DNA from: Caldifarciminota bacterium
Lineage (GTDB): Bacteria; Hydrothermota; UBA3072
Direction: 5' to 3'
DNA: 64,000 nt
Assembly (NCBI GenBank): GCA_016930175.1
Contig: JAFGHJ010000018.1
Span: 37,625-101,624 of the forward strand
Position 1 is the first letter of the stretch. Each line of letters begins with the position of its first letter. Below, one piece after another: positions 1-9,627 of the stretch. The position numbers were made by a program, and so were the translations under genes. Below the pieces are notes generated by a model. The model ran no database searches, was not told where the DNA came from, and saw nothing but the letters and a program-made list of their open reading frames with translations.

Positions 1-8
1 AGAAGGCG

Positions 9-104
9 TCACAACCATCCATCAGAATCCTGCGATACTTCCGCGTAAATCGAAACGGAAATAAGAAAAGCAATTAACACAAAGGACATATATATATCTT
101 TCAT
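9..104 (-). other. 31-aa signal-peptide-like mini-ORF ending in an in-frame TGA; possible truncated or frameshifted secreted protein gene
   Basis: Reverse strand GGAGG...ATG then MKDIYMSFVLIAFLISVSIYAEVSQDSDGWL*; near window edge. Confidence 0.3.
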
Positions 105-255
105 TAAAGAACCTCCAGAAATTTTGAGTATTATATATTAAAAAATAAAAATATATATGCAACCGTTTTCAATATATTTGTGATATTGTTTCTGTTGTCT
201 AGCAAAAAATGAATTTTTTACTCTCTTAAAATAAAGTGCATCCCCATTGATACAA

Positions 256-819
256 TCAATAATGTTTCTCTATTCCTCCGAATCCTATCATTTTATTTTC
301 TCTGGTTCTTTTAATAAAGTTTGATAATCGTTTATTGAATTCTTCCGGGCGTTTTCGGGCTCCTTCTATATAGGCTATTCGGACTCTTTTATACGCTTGC
401 GAAAACTTTTGAAAGTTTTCCCACGCCTTTTTATCCTTTTTTATTGCGTCTATTATATCAACGGGAAAGACGAATTTTTCTTTGAGAATTTTTTTAGCGG
501 ATTCTTTGATTGAGGAATGTATCATATCTTTTTTAAGAAGCCATCGAAGTCTTTCCTTGTTAGCTTGGGAGTATTTACTTTTAGGATTTCTTGGCGAAAA
601 ACGCTGCATACTGTTTTCTTTATCAAATTTTCTTACAGTACTGTCGATCCATCCGAAACATAATGCTTCTTCGACTGCGTCGTTATAAGTAATGCGTGGT
701 TTACCCGAAGATTTATTTGGGTATATAAGCCATATTTCTTTTTCTTTGTCAAAGTTTTTTCTAAGCCATTCACGCCACTCGTTTCTCTCTGTTATATACA
801 GTGTTTTAAATTTTCTCAT
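256..819 (-). CDS. YdeI/OmpD-associated family protein
   Basis: ORF 187 aa; EIWLIYPNKSSGKPRITYNDAVEEALCFGWIDS motif typical of the YdeI family. Confidence 0.8.
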   Translation of the reverse strand: MRKFKTLYITERNEWREWLRKNFDKEKEIWLIYPNKSSGKPRITYNDAVEEALCFGWIDSTVRKFDKENSMQRFSPRNPKSKYSQANKERLRWLLKKDMIHSSIKESAKKILKEKFVFPVDIIDAIKKDKKAWENFQKFSQAYKRVRIAYIEGARKRPEEFNKRLSNFIKRTRENKMIGFGGIEKHY

Positions 820-1153
820 ATTTTCCGTACTGCATAGTCCATTTATCGGCGATTTTTAAAAATTTTTCATACCCGTTTTCCCTGATGAAGTCCAATGCCT
901 CCTTATATTTTTTGTATTTATATCCTTTTTTGCTTTGAAAATCCCGGATAATCGGGCAGAAATCATATTTATCGCAATCCGCACAGGAAGTATAATTGTT
1001 CTTAATACAGCAAATTTTTATTTTGCATTTTGCTTTTGAGATATCTCTTTCGCCGTTCTTGTAACCCAACTTACATCCGCGGCAATAGTTTTCTATCAAA
1101 ACTTTACATGTACCGCAGTATGCGCCGCAGCATCCGATTTCTTCCTTACTCAT
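806..1153 (-). CDS. DUF3795-type Cys-rich protein
   Basis: 115 aa with CCGAYCGTC...YCRGC...CADCDKYDFCPI Cys pattern. Confidence 0.75.
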   Translation of the reverse strand: MSKEEIGCCGAYCGTCKVLIENYCRGCKLGYKNGERDISKAKCKIKICCIKNNYTSCADCDKYDFCPIIRDFQSKKGYKYKKYKEALDFIRENGYEKFLKIADKWTMQYGKYEKI

Positions 1154-1308
1154 ATTTCCTTCGATTTTTTAAACATTTTTTATTTTAGCTATGATCTGGA
1201 TTGTAGATAATTATGGGAAATTGTCAATACAAGTTCGCAAGTACAAGCAGACTAAATAAGGATTGACATATAAAAATTGAGAGATATGATAAAAAAAGGT
1301 AATTTAAA

Positions 1309-1863
1309 ATGAATTTGATTACTATCTTTGGAATCGGAATAGGCCTATCGATGGACGCTCTTGCGGTTTCCGTCATAAATGGATTCGTTATTAAAAAATT
1401 AAAGATTCAGAATGCGTTTAAAATAGCTTTTTCTTTTGGTTTCTTCCAGGCTCTGATGCCCGTAATAGGATGGTCGGCGGGACTGTCGTTCAGAAAATAT
1501 ATTCAAAGCTTCGATCACTGGATCGCTTTTTCGCTACTCTGCCTTGTCGGCGGAAAAATGATCTACGAATCAATAAAGTGTAGTGAAGAAAAAAAAGATT
1601 GTCTACAATTTCCCGCGTTACTTATGCTTTCGATTGCGACAAGTATAGACGCGCTGGCTGTTGGATTAAGTTTTTCGTTCCTGCAGGTTGAAATAATATT
1701 CCCTGCTTTAATAATTGGTGTTGTTACATTCATAATTTGTTTAATCGGAATATACGTCGGAGATAAAATCGGTAAATTTATTGGAAATAAATTAGGGTTG
1801 ATAGGAGGTTTAATTTTGATAATTATTGGGATTAAGATTGTAATAGAGCACACGGCATATTAA
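1309..1863 (+). CDS. mntP: manganese efflux pump MntP family
   Basis: 184 aa, polytopic, GLSMDALAVSVINGF and SIATSIDALAVGLSFSF repeated motifs. Confidence 0.88.
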   Translation: MNLITIFGIGIGLSMDALAVSVINGFVIKKLKIQNAFKIAFSFGFFQALMPVIGWSAGLSFRKYIQSFDHWIAFSLLCLVGGKMIYESIKCSEEKKDCLQFPALLMLSIATSIDALAVGLSFSFLQVEIIFPALIIGVVTFIICLIGIYVGDKIGKFIGNKLGLIGGLILIIIGIKIVIEHTAY

Positions 1864-2011
1864 AGTACTACCCTTCAGCAGTTTCTGTTTTCCTGTTTCG
1901 CTATTTTTCTATTTTAGCATTTTTCTGTTTTATCTTTTATTCGGCATCCTGTATCCGACTTTAACTCTCTACTGTTTCCTAAACTCCAAATTCCACATCC
2001 TGAACCCTTAC

Positions 2012-3109
2012 TTAAATCCCTAAAGAAAGTCTGGCAAAAGGTCCCGAAAAGTTGACCCCCGCATAATTATTATAGTTGAAGCCGAGGCCAACATTAAGCA
2101 CATAAAATTCGCGATTCAAGGAAGCTGAAACATTATTGAAGTTAAGCGAACCGTAAGATGAATTTATTGTATATAGATCCAAATTGTAATTACCTGGAAG
2201 GAAAATCTGTAAATCAGCCCCGTAAGAGAATTGAGCTTCCTCGAGCGGTTCGATATAAAAACCCCCTACGAAAGGCGTTAAAATAAAGTTAGCCAGGGCA
2301 AAAGAAACACCGCCATTCACCGAATAAATAGTCAATTTTTCCTCGCTTGAGAAGATATTCTGATAAAAACAATTAAAATGCAAGTTATAAAGATTTGCGG
2401 AAATTTTCGCCGTAACCCCGTAAGTATCCCGGAGATCCTTACCCAGATAGGCGGCTTCTACCGTGGAACTAAGGAATGGTATTCTTCTCGGATGCCTATA
2501 CGTATATATAGGACTGCGAGAAATCAAATCCGAATCATCGATATAAGTGTAATCGTCGTATACTACATCAGTCACGATAATGGGAGGGTCATAGAAATAT
2601 AAATCATCGTAAACAAAATAAGGATAATCTCTATATGTTTTCTTATAGTATCTTCTGCCATAATCATGAACATAGTCACGGCGAGGATTGTTTTTATAAT
2701 CATGATCATAGTCATAACCACCCTTATACTTATCATTATGCTCGTCCTTTTCTTTTGCTTTTATCTTCTCCGGCTCTTTCTTTTTTTCTTTACTCTTAGT
2801 TTCTATTTTTTTCTCCTCCCTTGCGATCAAATCCTTAACTTTCTCAATACGGCTATTGTTTTCGGCTGGTTCTTCCTTCTTATTCTTATCTTTACTTTCA
2901 TATGAATCTTTATTCTTTTCTTTCACTTCTGCTTTCACTATATCCTGTTCTTTTTCTTGGCTTTTCTCTTCTACTTTTTCTTTCTCTTTGGTAATATTTT
3001 CCTTAATTTCCCGGATAAAGCTCTTTCCTTCTGCGGATTTTCCCTCAGCAAAAAACGGAACGAAAAATAAAACCACCACCAGACTTATGAGATTTATTTT
3101 GTTTTCCAT
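2012..3109 (-). CDS. secreted protein with K/E-rich linker, Y/D-rich segment and beta-strand-rich C-terminus (possible outer-membrane barrel)
   Basis: signal peptide, about 100 aa K/E-rich low complexity, C-terminal alternating aromatic/hydrophobic strands; SD upstream. Confidence 0.55.
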   Translation of the reverse strand: MENKINLISLVVVLFFVPFFAEGKSAEGKSFIREIKENITKEKEKVEEKSQEKEQDIVKAEVKEKNKDSYESKDKNKKEEPAENNSRIEKVKDLIAREEKKIETKSKEKKKEPEKIKAKEKDEHNDKYKGGYDYDHDYKNNPRRDYVHDYGRRYYKKTYRDYPYFVYDDLYFYDPPIIVTDVVYDDYTYIDDSDLISRSPIYTYRHPRRIPFLSSTVEAAYLGKDLRDTYGVTAKISANLYNLHFNCFYQNIFSSEEKLTIYSVNGGVSFALANFILTPFVGGFYIEPLEEAQFSYGADLQIFLPGNYNLDLYTINSSYGSLNFNNVSASLNREFYVLNVGLGFNYNNYAGVNFSGPFARLSLGI

Positions 3110-3159
3110 TTTTTCCTCCTTTTACAAATAAGACCTTGCGAAATCCCTAACGGTTTCAT

Positions 3160-3364
3160 ATTGGACTGTTGGTCAGTTAGTCCGTCATAAAAAAGACCGG
3201 TGACCGAAGACGGCAGACCGGGTATGAAAAAATGGTAAAATTGGGAAATGGTTAAATGCGAACTATTTCTCTATTTAGCTATTTATCTATTCAACCTGGA
3301 TTCGCAGAATCCTCTGCTACGGACAAGGAACTACGAACTAAGAACTAATACCTAAGACCTAAAG
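3160..3364 (+). repeat. composite intergenic repeat block
   Basis: GTTAGTCCGTCATAAAAAAGACCGGTGACCGAAGACGGCAGACCGGGTATG...CTATTTCTCTATTTAGC...CAACCTGGATTCGCAGAATCCTCTGCTACGGACAAGGAACTACGAACTAAG. Confidence 0.85.
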
Positions 3365-3370
3365 AACTTT

Positions 3371-3646
3371 TTATATTTCAGGGTCTGATCCCGACAATAC
3401 ATTATCAAAAGAATCGAATGGTTCTTTGTTTAAGATTCGGAGGGCTCTGGTAGCATCTTCTCTTCTTACCTGAAGCCTAACCTCTGAACTTCCGATAAAG
3501 TGATTATGTAACGATCTGGCAAGACTTTCATCCGGCAGAAAACATTCTATACCTTCCGACTCGATTCTGGACGCGATCAAATAGGCATCCATAAGCCGGT
3601 TAAATCTCCCAATTGTTATTAATTCCTTATTTTTCTTACCATCCAT
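3371..3646 (-). CDS. DUF2007-like putative signal-transducing protein
   Basis: 91 aa: FNRLMDAYLIASRIESEGIECFLPDE...EVRLQVRREDATRALRIL. Confidence 0.7.
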   Translation of the reverse strand: MDGKKNKELITIGRFNRLMDAYLIASRIESEGIECFLPDESLARSLHNHFIGSSEVRLQVRREDATRALRILNKEPFDSFDNVLSGSDPEI

Positions 3647-3870
3647 ATTTAATATTTATAAAGCAAAAAAACCATTTTTTAGACTTTATCGAGGTTTTTT
3701 TTCTATTAGACCCATAAAGACGCAAAAAGTTCGATTTTTTTAAAAAAACCATATTCTCAAAGTGACACAGAGAACACAATTTTTTTTAACTGTTGGTCGG
3801 TCGAAAAATGACGGATGACAGCAGACGGTAGACCGGAGTTAACTATGAACTACGAACCGGGAACCAATTA

Positions 3871-5523
3871 CTATCTAATCAGAGTTATTTTAAGGCTCTC
3901 TTTGGAATCTCCGGATTTTAATACGGCGAAGTATATGCCGTTAGGAGCCAAGACCCCGTCACTGTCGCCGAACCATGTTACCGAGTGGCTTCCTGCAGGC
4001 ATTCCTCTCGCGAGCGTTTTGACATGAGCCCCGGTAATGTCATATATATCCAGAGACATATCGCCGTTATTCTTAGTGGCAGGCAGATAATAATTTATGT
4101 CTATTTTACTGGAAAAGATAGCTGCAGTACTCGAGATGGATATTGTATTTTTATCCGTCACATCTTCATCAATGCCGCTTCCCCAGTCGCTTCTGTCGAA
4201 CCATGCCATCTCTCCGGGCCAGTTGACATATAATGTACCGTAGACTCCGTCCGCTATCCTTTCGATGGAGGGCTTTACGTTGTTGCGGGGTACATTGTCG
4301 GCAAAAGAAACAGGGGTAATAAAATCGGCAGAAGGATAACCTCTGTGTGTATAAAATCCCTCGGCATTATTGACTGTTACGTAAACAATTCCAATCCCAT
4401 CTCCATTTCTTGCCGTGACGTCATTTACAAAGCTTTGATTGGTCGAGTCCATGAATATGGGTCCCCATGCCCAATCCGTTCCGCCGTCGTAAGTAATTCT
4501 ATATACGACCCAATATTCATCTAATGTTGAATGATAAGAGGGAACGACTGTTATGACGGTGTCTCCGTAAGCGCTGATAGATGTTACGTAAGAACTATTG
4601 GTTCCGGAATAATACAATTTATAATGCGACCAGCTGCTCCATCCCCCGACAACATAAAGACTGTCGTCTGTACCGATATACGAAGTCCACACTTTGTTCG
4701 GGACTGCGCAGCAGGCGTCCAGTCCTCTGTCTGCGTTTGAGATACCTAAATTGTAAAAATTGACGTCACGAATCCAGGACGTTGCCAGTGTATCGAAATT
4801 AAAATATAATCTCAGTGAGTCGTTTTCCATAATGGATAAGTAAATTAGATATCGGGAAGAAGGGGCATCGGCATCACTGGTTAAAGAGATATCTTTTAAA
4901 GGAACCCCTTCCGAAATTACGTATATGTTGCCGTATACCTCATCCGAGCTGCCGTCACTTGTGTTGAATCTTCTTATACGACCGGTATGTGTTGTAACTG
5001 AATATGCAACATAAAAGTAGTCTCCAAGAACGGCACAATCGACATCCGAAGTAATTGAACCCCAGGTAAAAGTTTCCGCCCAGGTCTTTCCCGTATCCGT
5101 TGATATGTTTGCAGTCCAATGGTGGCTTGTGCCTTCCTGATGCATAATCACTGCGAACAGGTGCCCGGTAGAATTATCTACATCGAGGTCCACTACTCTG
5201 ATCGAATCATTGCTGCCAACCTGAACATCTACAGACCATCTCGAGGACATTTTTACAGGTTCTTTCCATTGTATCCCTATTGCTTCATCATCCAGTTCCG
5301 GTGAATTTTTGAGTAATCCTATGGCTTCTTCGTAATTTCCGCTATTCCATGTTTCTTCGATTACATCGGCTCGAGCCTGGGCTCCCTCTTCGCATTCTAT
5401 ATCGATAATGGCATTCGATTTTTCATAAGCGGTTAAATTTTCGAGTGTTTGTGAGGGGATCGCATGCAAGCGTATGGTTAAGGTAATCGAAAAACAGACG
5501 ACAAATATTACACAATACTTCAT
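3871..5523 (-). CDS. secreted sialidase/BNR-like beta-propeller protein with FlgD/T9SS-type C-terminal domain
   Basis: signal peptide from MKYCVIFVVCF; STDTGKTWAETF-type Asp-box-like segments; C-term LDIYDITGAHVKTLARGMPAGSHSVTWFGDSDGVLAPNGIYFAVLKSG. Start set at internal ATG 5523 with AGGAGG. Confidence 0.65.
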   Translation of the reverse strand: MKYCVIFVVCFSITLTIRLHAIPSQTLENLTAYEKSNAIIDIECEEGAQARADVIEETWNSGNYEEAIGLLKNSPELDDEAIGIQWKEPVKMSSRWSVDVQVGSNDSIRVVDLDVDNSTGHLFAVIMHQEGTSHHWTANISTDTGKTWAETFTWGSITSDVDCAVLGDYFYVAYSVTTHTGRIRRFNTSDGSSDEVYGNIYVISEGVPLKDISLTSDADAPSSRYLIYLSIMENDSLRLYFNFDTLATSWIRDVNFYNLGISNADRGLDACCAVPNKVWTSYIGTDDSLYVVGGWSSWSHYKLYYSGTNSSYVTSISAYGDTVITVVPSYHSTLDEYWVVYRITYDGGTDWAWGPIFMDSTNQSFVNDVTARNGDGIGIVYVTVNNAEGFYTHRGYPSADFITPVSFADNVPRNNVKPSIERIADGVYGTLYVNWPGEMAWFDRSDWGSGIDEDVTDKNTISISSTAAIFSSKIDINYYLPATKNNGDMSLDIYDITGAHVKTLARGMPAGSHSVTWFGDSDGVLAPNGIYFAVLKSGDSKESLKITLIR

Positions 5524-5863
5524 AGCAAACCTCCTTTTTTTTAAATAAGTTAAGTAAGAAGTTCTCAGAATTAGCTTTGGTGTAATCAATATAATGAGAT
5601 TTTGATTCTTTGTCAATGAATCTTGATGGTTAGGGGATATACGGCTAATTAGTTATTAGTAAAGTGGTCAGTCTTTATCCGGTATCTGGTGTCAGATCTC
5701 TTATATCTTTTTGTTACTGAAGACTGGCGAGCCGGTTATCTATTCTATATATCCTATCCCTTAATGTAATCTATTGACTATTGTTGGGGTATCGATATCT
5801 TAAGGTAAATATGAAACTCGGAAAGAATCAAAATGGGATTTCCCTTGATATAATGAGGTTTTG

Positions 5864-6832
5864 ATGAATGTCATAGATACCAGGAATTTGACAAAGAAAT
5901 ACAAAGAAGTAACTGCAGTAGATGACCTGACCCTGCAGATAAAGGAGGGCGAGATATTCGGATTGCTGGGACCCAATGGTGCCGGAAAGACCACTACTCT
6001 TCTAATGCTTACAACTCTCAGGAAGCCGACGTCCGGAACCGCGACAATAAATAACTTTGACATCGTAAGGCAGCCTGATAAGGTCAGAAAATCAATAGGA
6101 ATAGTTTTCCAGGACCCCAGCTCAGATGAAGTACTGACAGGATACGAGAACCTGAAACTGCATAGATGGTTGTATGGTATGCCTGGGGATCTGGCAGAGA
6201 GAAGAATAAAAGAGGTTTTAGAGCTTGTAGACTTAACAAAGAGGAAGAATGATCTGGTGAAGAAATATTCCGGAGGCATGCGAAGGAGATTGGAAATAGC
6301 AAGAGGCCTTATGCACCATCCAAAAGTTTTATTTTTAGACGAACCCACACTGGGCCTTGACCCGCAGGCTCGAGGCCATATATGGGGTTATATAAAAAAA
6401 CTGGCACAGGAAGAAAAAATTACCATCGTAATCACGACCCATTATATGGACGAGGCTGATAATCTCTGCGGCAGGCTGGCAATAATAGATGAAGGAAAAA
6501 TAATTGTTTCAGGCTCTCCCGGGGAACTAAAGAAGAAATTTGGCGGAGATATAGTCCGGTTGAAGGCAAAGAATCTAAACATCGGCGCCTTAAAAAAATT
6601 GAATTACGTGAATAAAGTTGAGAAACGTGATGATGAAGTATCTCTAACAGTTAAAGATACCAATGAACATTTGCAAGAAATTTTGATGCTTGCCGGGAAG
6701 GTAGAATCAGTCGAAGTACACTCACCTACATTGGATGACGTTTTCATTCATTATACCGGAAGAACTATAAGAGAAGGCGCACCCGAAGGCGGATGGGCTC
6801 AGAAGGCTATGGCTTTTAAGACAAAAAGATGA
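5864..6832 (+). CDS. ABC transporter ATP-binding protein (DrrA-like)
   Basis: Walker A GPNGAGKTTT, signature YSGGMRRRLEIARGL, Walker B VLFLDEPTLGLD. Confidence 0.92.
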   Translation: MNVIDTRNLTKKYKEVTAVDDLTLQIKEGEIFGLLGPNGAGKTTTLLMLTTLRKPTSGTATINNFDIVRQPDKVRKSIGIVFQDPSSDEVLTGYENLKLHRWLYGMPGDLAERRIKEVLELVDLTKRKNDLVKKYSGGMRRRLEIARGLMHHPKVLFLDEPTLGLDPQARGHIWGYIKKLAQEEKITIVITTHYMDEADNLCGRLAIIDEGKIIVSGSPGELKKKFGGDIVRLKAKNLNIGALKKLNYVNKVEKRDDEVSLTVKDTNEHLQEILMLAGKVESVEVHSPTLDDVFIHYTGRTIREGAPEGGWAQKAMAFKTKR

Positions 6833-7599
6833 ACAACTTAAAAGGAATTTACGCGCTGTGGTACAGGGAATTCAAAGTCTTCATCCGAGAGAAATCCAGG
6901 TTAGGATTCTCGGTAATAAATCCGCTGGTATGGCTGCTGGTAGTCGGCGGCGGTTTAGGCTCTGTTGTCTCGTTCGACGGAGTAAATTACCGGACCTTCA
7001 TTTACCCCGGCATTTTAATTCAATCCGTTATATTTTCATCTATCTTCTTTGGCGTTTATATTGTTCTGGATAAGAAGATCGACTTTATGAAGGAAGTTCT
7101 GGTAGCGCCTATATCAAGAACAGCTATGTTTGTCGGAAAAGTGGTCGGAGGGTCGACCGACGCGCTGATTGAGATTGTGACATTGTTAGTAATCGGTTTT
7201 ATTCTTGAGTCGACCGGAATCTTGACCGGGGTTTCCATCAACTTTGTCTCCGGCATAGTTTCTCTTGGGTTCTTGCTCTCGACGACTGTGGCGATGGTAA
7301 GCCTGGGACTCATAATCGGCTCCCAGATGGAGAGCACGGAAGGCTTTCAGCTGGTAGCCAGCTTTCTGCTGTTTCCTCTGTTCTTCCTCTCAGGCGCACT
7401 CTTCCCTATAACCAACCTGCCGTCCTGGCTGTCTCCGGTAGTATTCTGTAACCCTATCACATATTCAGTAGACGGTTTAAGAGGAATTCTTATCGGTATT
7501 TCAAAGTTTAATATCGGGCTTGACTTCGCGGTGATAGGTACTTTTGCCTTAATTACTATTCTTATCGGAACTTTCGCCTTTAAAAGTATGGAAGTTTAA
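6829..7599 (+). CDS. ABC-2 type transporter permease
   Basis: 256 aa, overlaps ATPase stop by 4 nt; six TM-like segments; FLSGALFPITNLPSWL motif. Confidence 0.9.
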   Translation: MNNLKGIYALWYREFKVFIREKSRLGFSVINPLVWLLVVGGGLGSVVSFDGVNYRTFIYPGILIQSVIFSSIFFGVYIVLDKKIDFMKEVLVAPISRTAMFVGKVVGGSTDALIEIVTLLVIGFILESTGILTGVSINFVSGIVSLGFLLSTTVAMVSLGLIIGSQMESTEGFQLVASFLLFPLFFLSGALFPITNLPSWLSPVVFCNPITYSVDGLRGILIGISKFNIGLDFAVIGTFALITILIGTFAFKSMEV

Positions 7600-7785
7600 G
7601 CCATTAGCGTTCAGCGATAAGCCGTTTTTAGGAAAATGGAAAATGGGAGAAGGGGAACAATTTCTCTATTTAGCTATTCAACTTGGATTCGTAGAATCTA
7701 TTAATAGGGCGCAGATAGACGCTGATGTTTAAGATTTTTTATGGTTTTTTACTCACTAACGCACTAACACACTAACAAAATTATT
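7600..7785 (+). repeat. composite intergenic repeat block
   Basis: shares CTATTTAGCTATTCAACTTGGATTCGTAGAATC and CACTAACGCACTAACACACTAACAAAA words with other intergenic tracts. Confidence 0.8.
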
Positions 7786-7800
7786 GAATAACACCTAAAG

Positions 7801-8745
7801 TTATCCTGTGTATATTGATTGTGTTATTTCGTTCTTACCGCGTTTCTTTGCCGAGTACATTAAAGAATCTGCCAGAGTTATCGTGCTGTCCACACTTGGT
7901 GGACACTCTTTGCAGGTCAGAACACCGATGCTAAATGTTACAGAAAATTTCTTGAGGTATTTGTTCTGAAGAAGAGCATTTTTTATTTTTTGTATAGCTG
8001 TGGACGCGTCCTTGTCCGCAGTTTCCGGAAATAAAATGACGAATTCGTCGCCTCCGAGGCGAGCTAATATATCAACCTTTCGAATATTGATTTTTACGGT
8101 ATTGGCAATAGCCTGCAAGACATTATCTCCTACGGTATGTCCGAATCGGTCATTGAGGTCCTTAAAGTTGTCTATATCAATATAAGCTATAGTGAAAGAG
8201 CATCCGTATCTATTGCATCGTTCGATCTCCATAGAAGCTGACTCATAAAAGGAGCGCCAGTTCACGGCTCCGGTAAGGTAATCAACCCGTGACAGAGTCT
8301 GCTCAGCCCTTAAAGCGGTCTTAAAACGTCCCAGTAGTAAAGTCACGCCCACGCAAAAGCTAAACCTGGCGACTGCGTACAGGAAGTAAGTCCTGAAAGG
8401 TGAATAAGGCTGATTCGAGGCATTCTCAATAAAAATCCACGTAGCCACGCTTGCCACTGAAAGAAAAAGACCATAGCGAGTTCCGATATACCATGACGCA
8501 AACCCGACAGGAATCAAGTAAGTAAGTGATAACGTAAACTCGGGAGGTAAGAGGTAATGAACAAGTCCAATACATCCGAGCAGAGCAACGGCGATAATAG
8601 CCAATAGCCAGCTGTTTTGGGGACTCGAGTTTAATAGTCCTATTTCTCTTTCCCACTCTTTAAGTTGTTCTAAAATTTGTTTCTGCAATAGTATCAATAA
8701 TCTCCATTTTGGTATTGAAGGTAATAGAATTTCTCTTTCTGTCAA
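7801..8745 (-). CDS. membrane GGDEF-domain protein (putative diguanylate cyclase)
   Basis: TM N-terminus; DYLTGAVNWRSF...DIDNFKDLNDRFGHTVGDNVL...ARLGGDEFVILFPET. Confidence 0.9.
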   Translation of the reverse strand: MTEREILLPSIPKWRLLILLQKQILEQLKEWEREIGLLNSSPQNSWLLAIIAVALLGCIGLVHYLLPPEFTLSLTYLIPVGFASWYIGTRYGLFLSVASVATWIFIENASNQPYSPFRTYFLYAVARFSFCVGVTLLLGRFKTALRAEQTLSRVDYLTGAVNWRSFYESASMEIERCNRYGCSFTIAYIDIDNFKDLNDRFGHTVGDNVLQAIANTVKINIRKVDILARLGGDEFVILFPETADKDASTAIQKIKNALLQNKYLKKFSVTFSIGVLTCKECPPSVDSTITLADSLMYSAKKRGKNEITQSIYTG

Positions 8746-8764
8746 GGAGAATTAAATCGGAATC

Positions 8765-8950
8765 CAATATACCGTTAGTCTGTCATAAAAAAGACCGGCG
8801 ACCGAAGACGGGAGACCGGGTATGGAAAAATGGGGAAATTGGTAAATGGAAACTATTTCTCTATTTTGCTATTTGGCTATTCAGCCTGGATTCGCAGAAT
8901 CCTCAGCTACGAACAAGGAACTACGAACTATATTATTCAAAAAACAAGAC
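8765..8950 (+). repeat. composite intergenic repeat block
   Basis: near copy of 3160-3364: GTTAGTCTGTCATAAAAAAGACCGGCGACCGAAGACGGGAGACCGGGTATG...GGATTCGCAGAATCCTCAGCTACGAACAAGGAACTACGAACTA. Confidence 0.88.
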
Positions 8951-8978
8951 CTGAACCCGGATCCTTAAAAATATACTC

Positions 8979-9006
8979 TTGACATTATATTAAAATTATA
9001 TAAAAT
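8979..9006 (+). promoter_or_regulatory. sigma70-like promoter upstream of 9073 ORF
   Basis: TTGACA (8979-8984), 16-nt spacer, TAAAAT (9001-9006). Confidence 0.55.
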
Positions 9007-9072
9007 AGACAAGAAAAAAACAAAAAATTATATAAAAAAGCGTTAAAACCATATTTTAAAAAGGAGGTAGCA

Positions 9073-9402
9073 ATGGCAAATATTCGTAAAAACTTTGACA
9101 GTTACAAGGTACAGTGCACGGGCTCTAGGAGAGATTTACCCTTAGCCAGTATTTCTTGTTATGAAGGGGCAACCTGGGTAGGGCTTCTCGAATTTTGGGC
9201 AGATCCGGCAAGGGTACGTGAACCTTTTGTCTGGAACGAAAGAATTGTCCTTAGTTACACTTTAGATAGGTTCGGAGATATAGTAGATATACTCAGAAAC
9301 GAGAAACCTCTTGAATTATATCTCAATCCTTCCGGCAAATGGGGTTCGCTACTCACGAAGGAAGCGGAACCTGTTGGTGAGGGCGAACCGGTCGGCGGAT
9401 AA
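9073..9402 (+). CDS. hypothetical protein (109 aa)
   Basis: good SD AAGGAGG, promoter-like motif upstream. Confidence 0.6.
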   Translation: MANIRKNFDSYKVQCTGSRRDLPLASISCYEGATWVGLLEFWADPARVREPFVWNERIVLSYTLDRFGDIVDILRNEKPLELYLNPSGKWGSLLTKEAEPVGEGEPVGG

Positions 9403-9627
9403 CGAAGATTATAATTACAAAAAATCGAACCTTCAAATAACGGGATTATTGGTCTGTTTTTGCTGTCAGCGGTCGGCTGTCAGCTATTGTTTTTTCTCAT
9501 GACACAAGACACATGACTCTCGACGCAATCTCCCTTAGCACCCTTCAAAGGAGCGCCCTCCTCAAACATTTTCTTGACGAAATAAAAAAGTCGTTTAAGA
9601 TATACCATAGTTTAAATAACAATTAAA

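Noticed and set aside
5800-6348. 182-aa minus-strand ORF opposite the ABC ATPase gene
   Set aside because: Fully antisense to a well-supported ATP-binding protein CDS, no SD or recognisable family.
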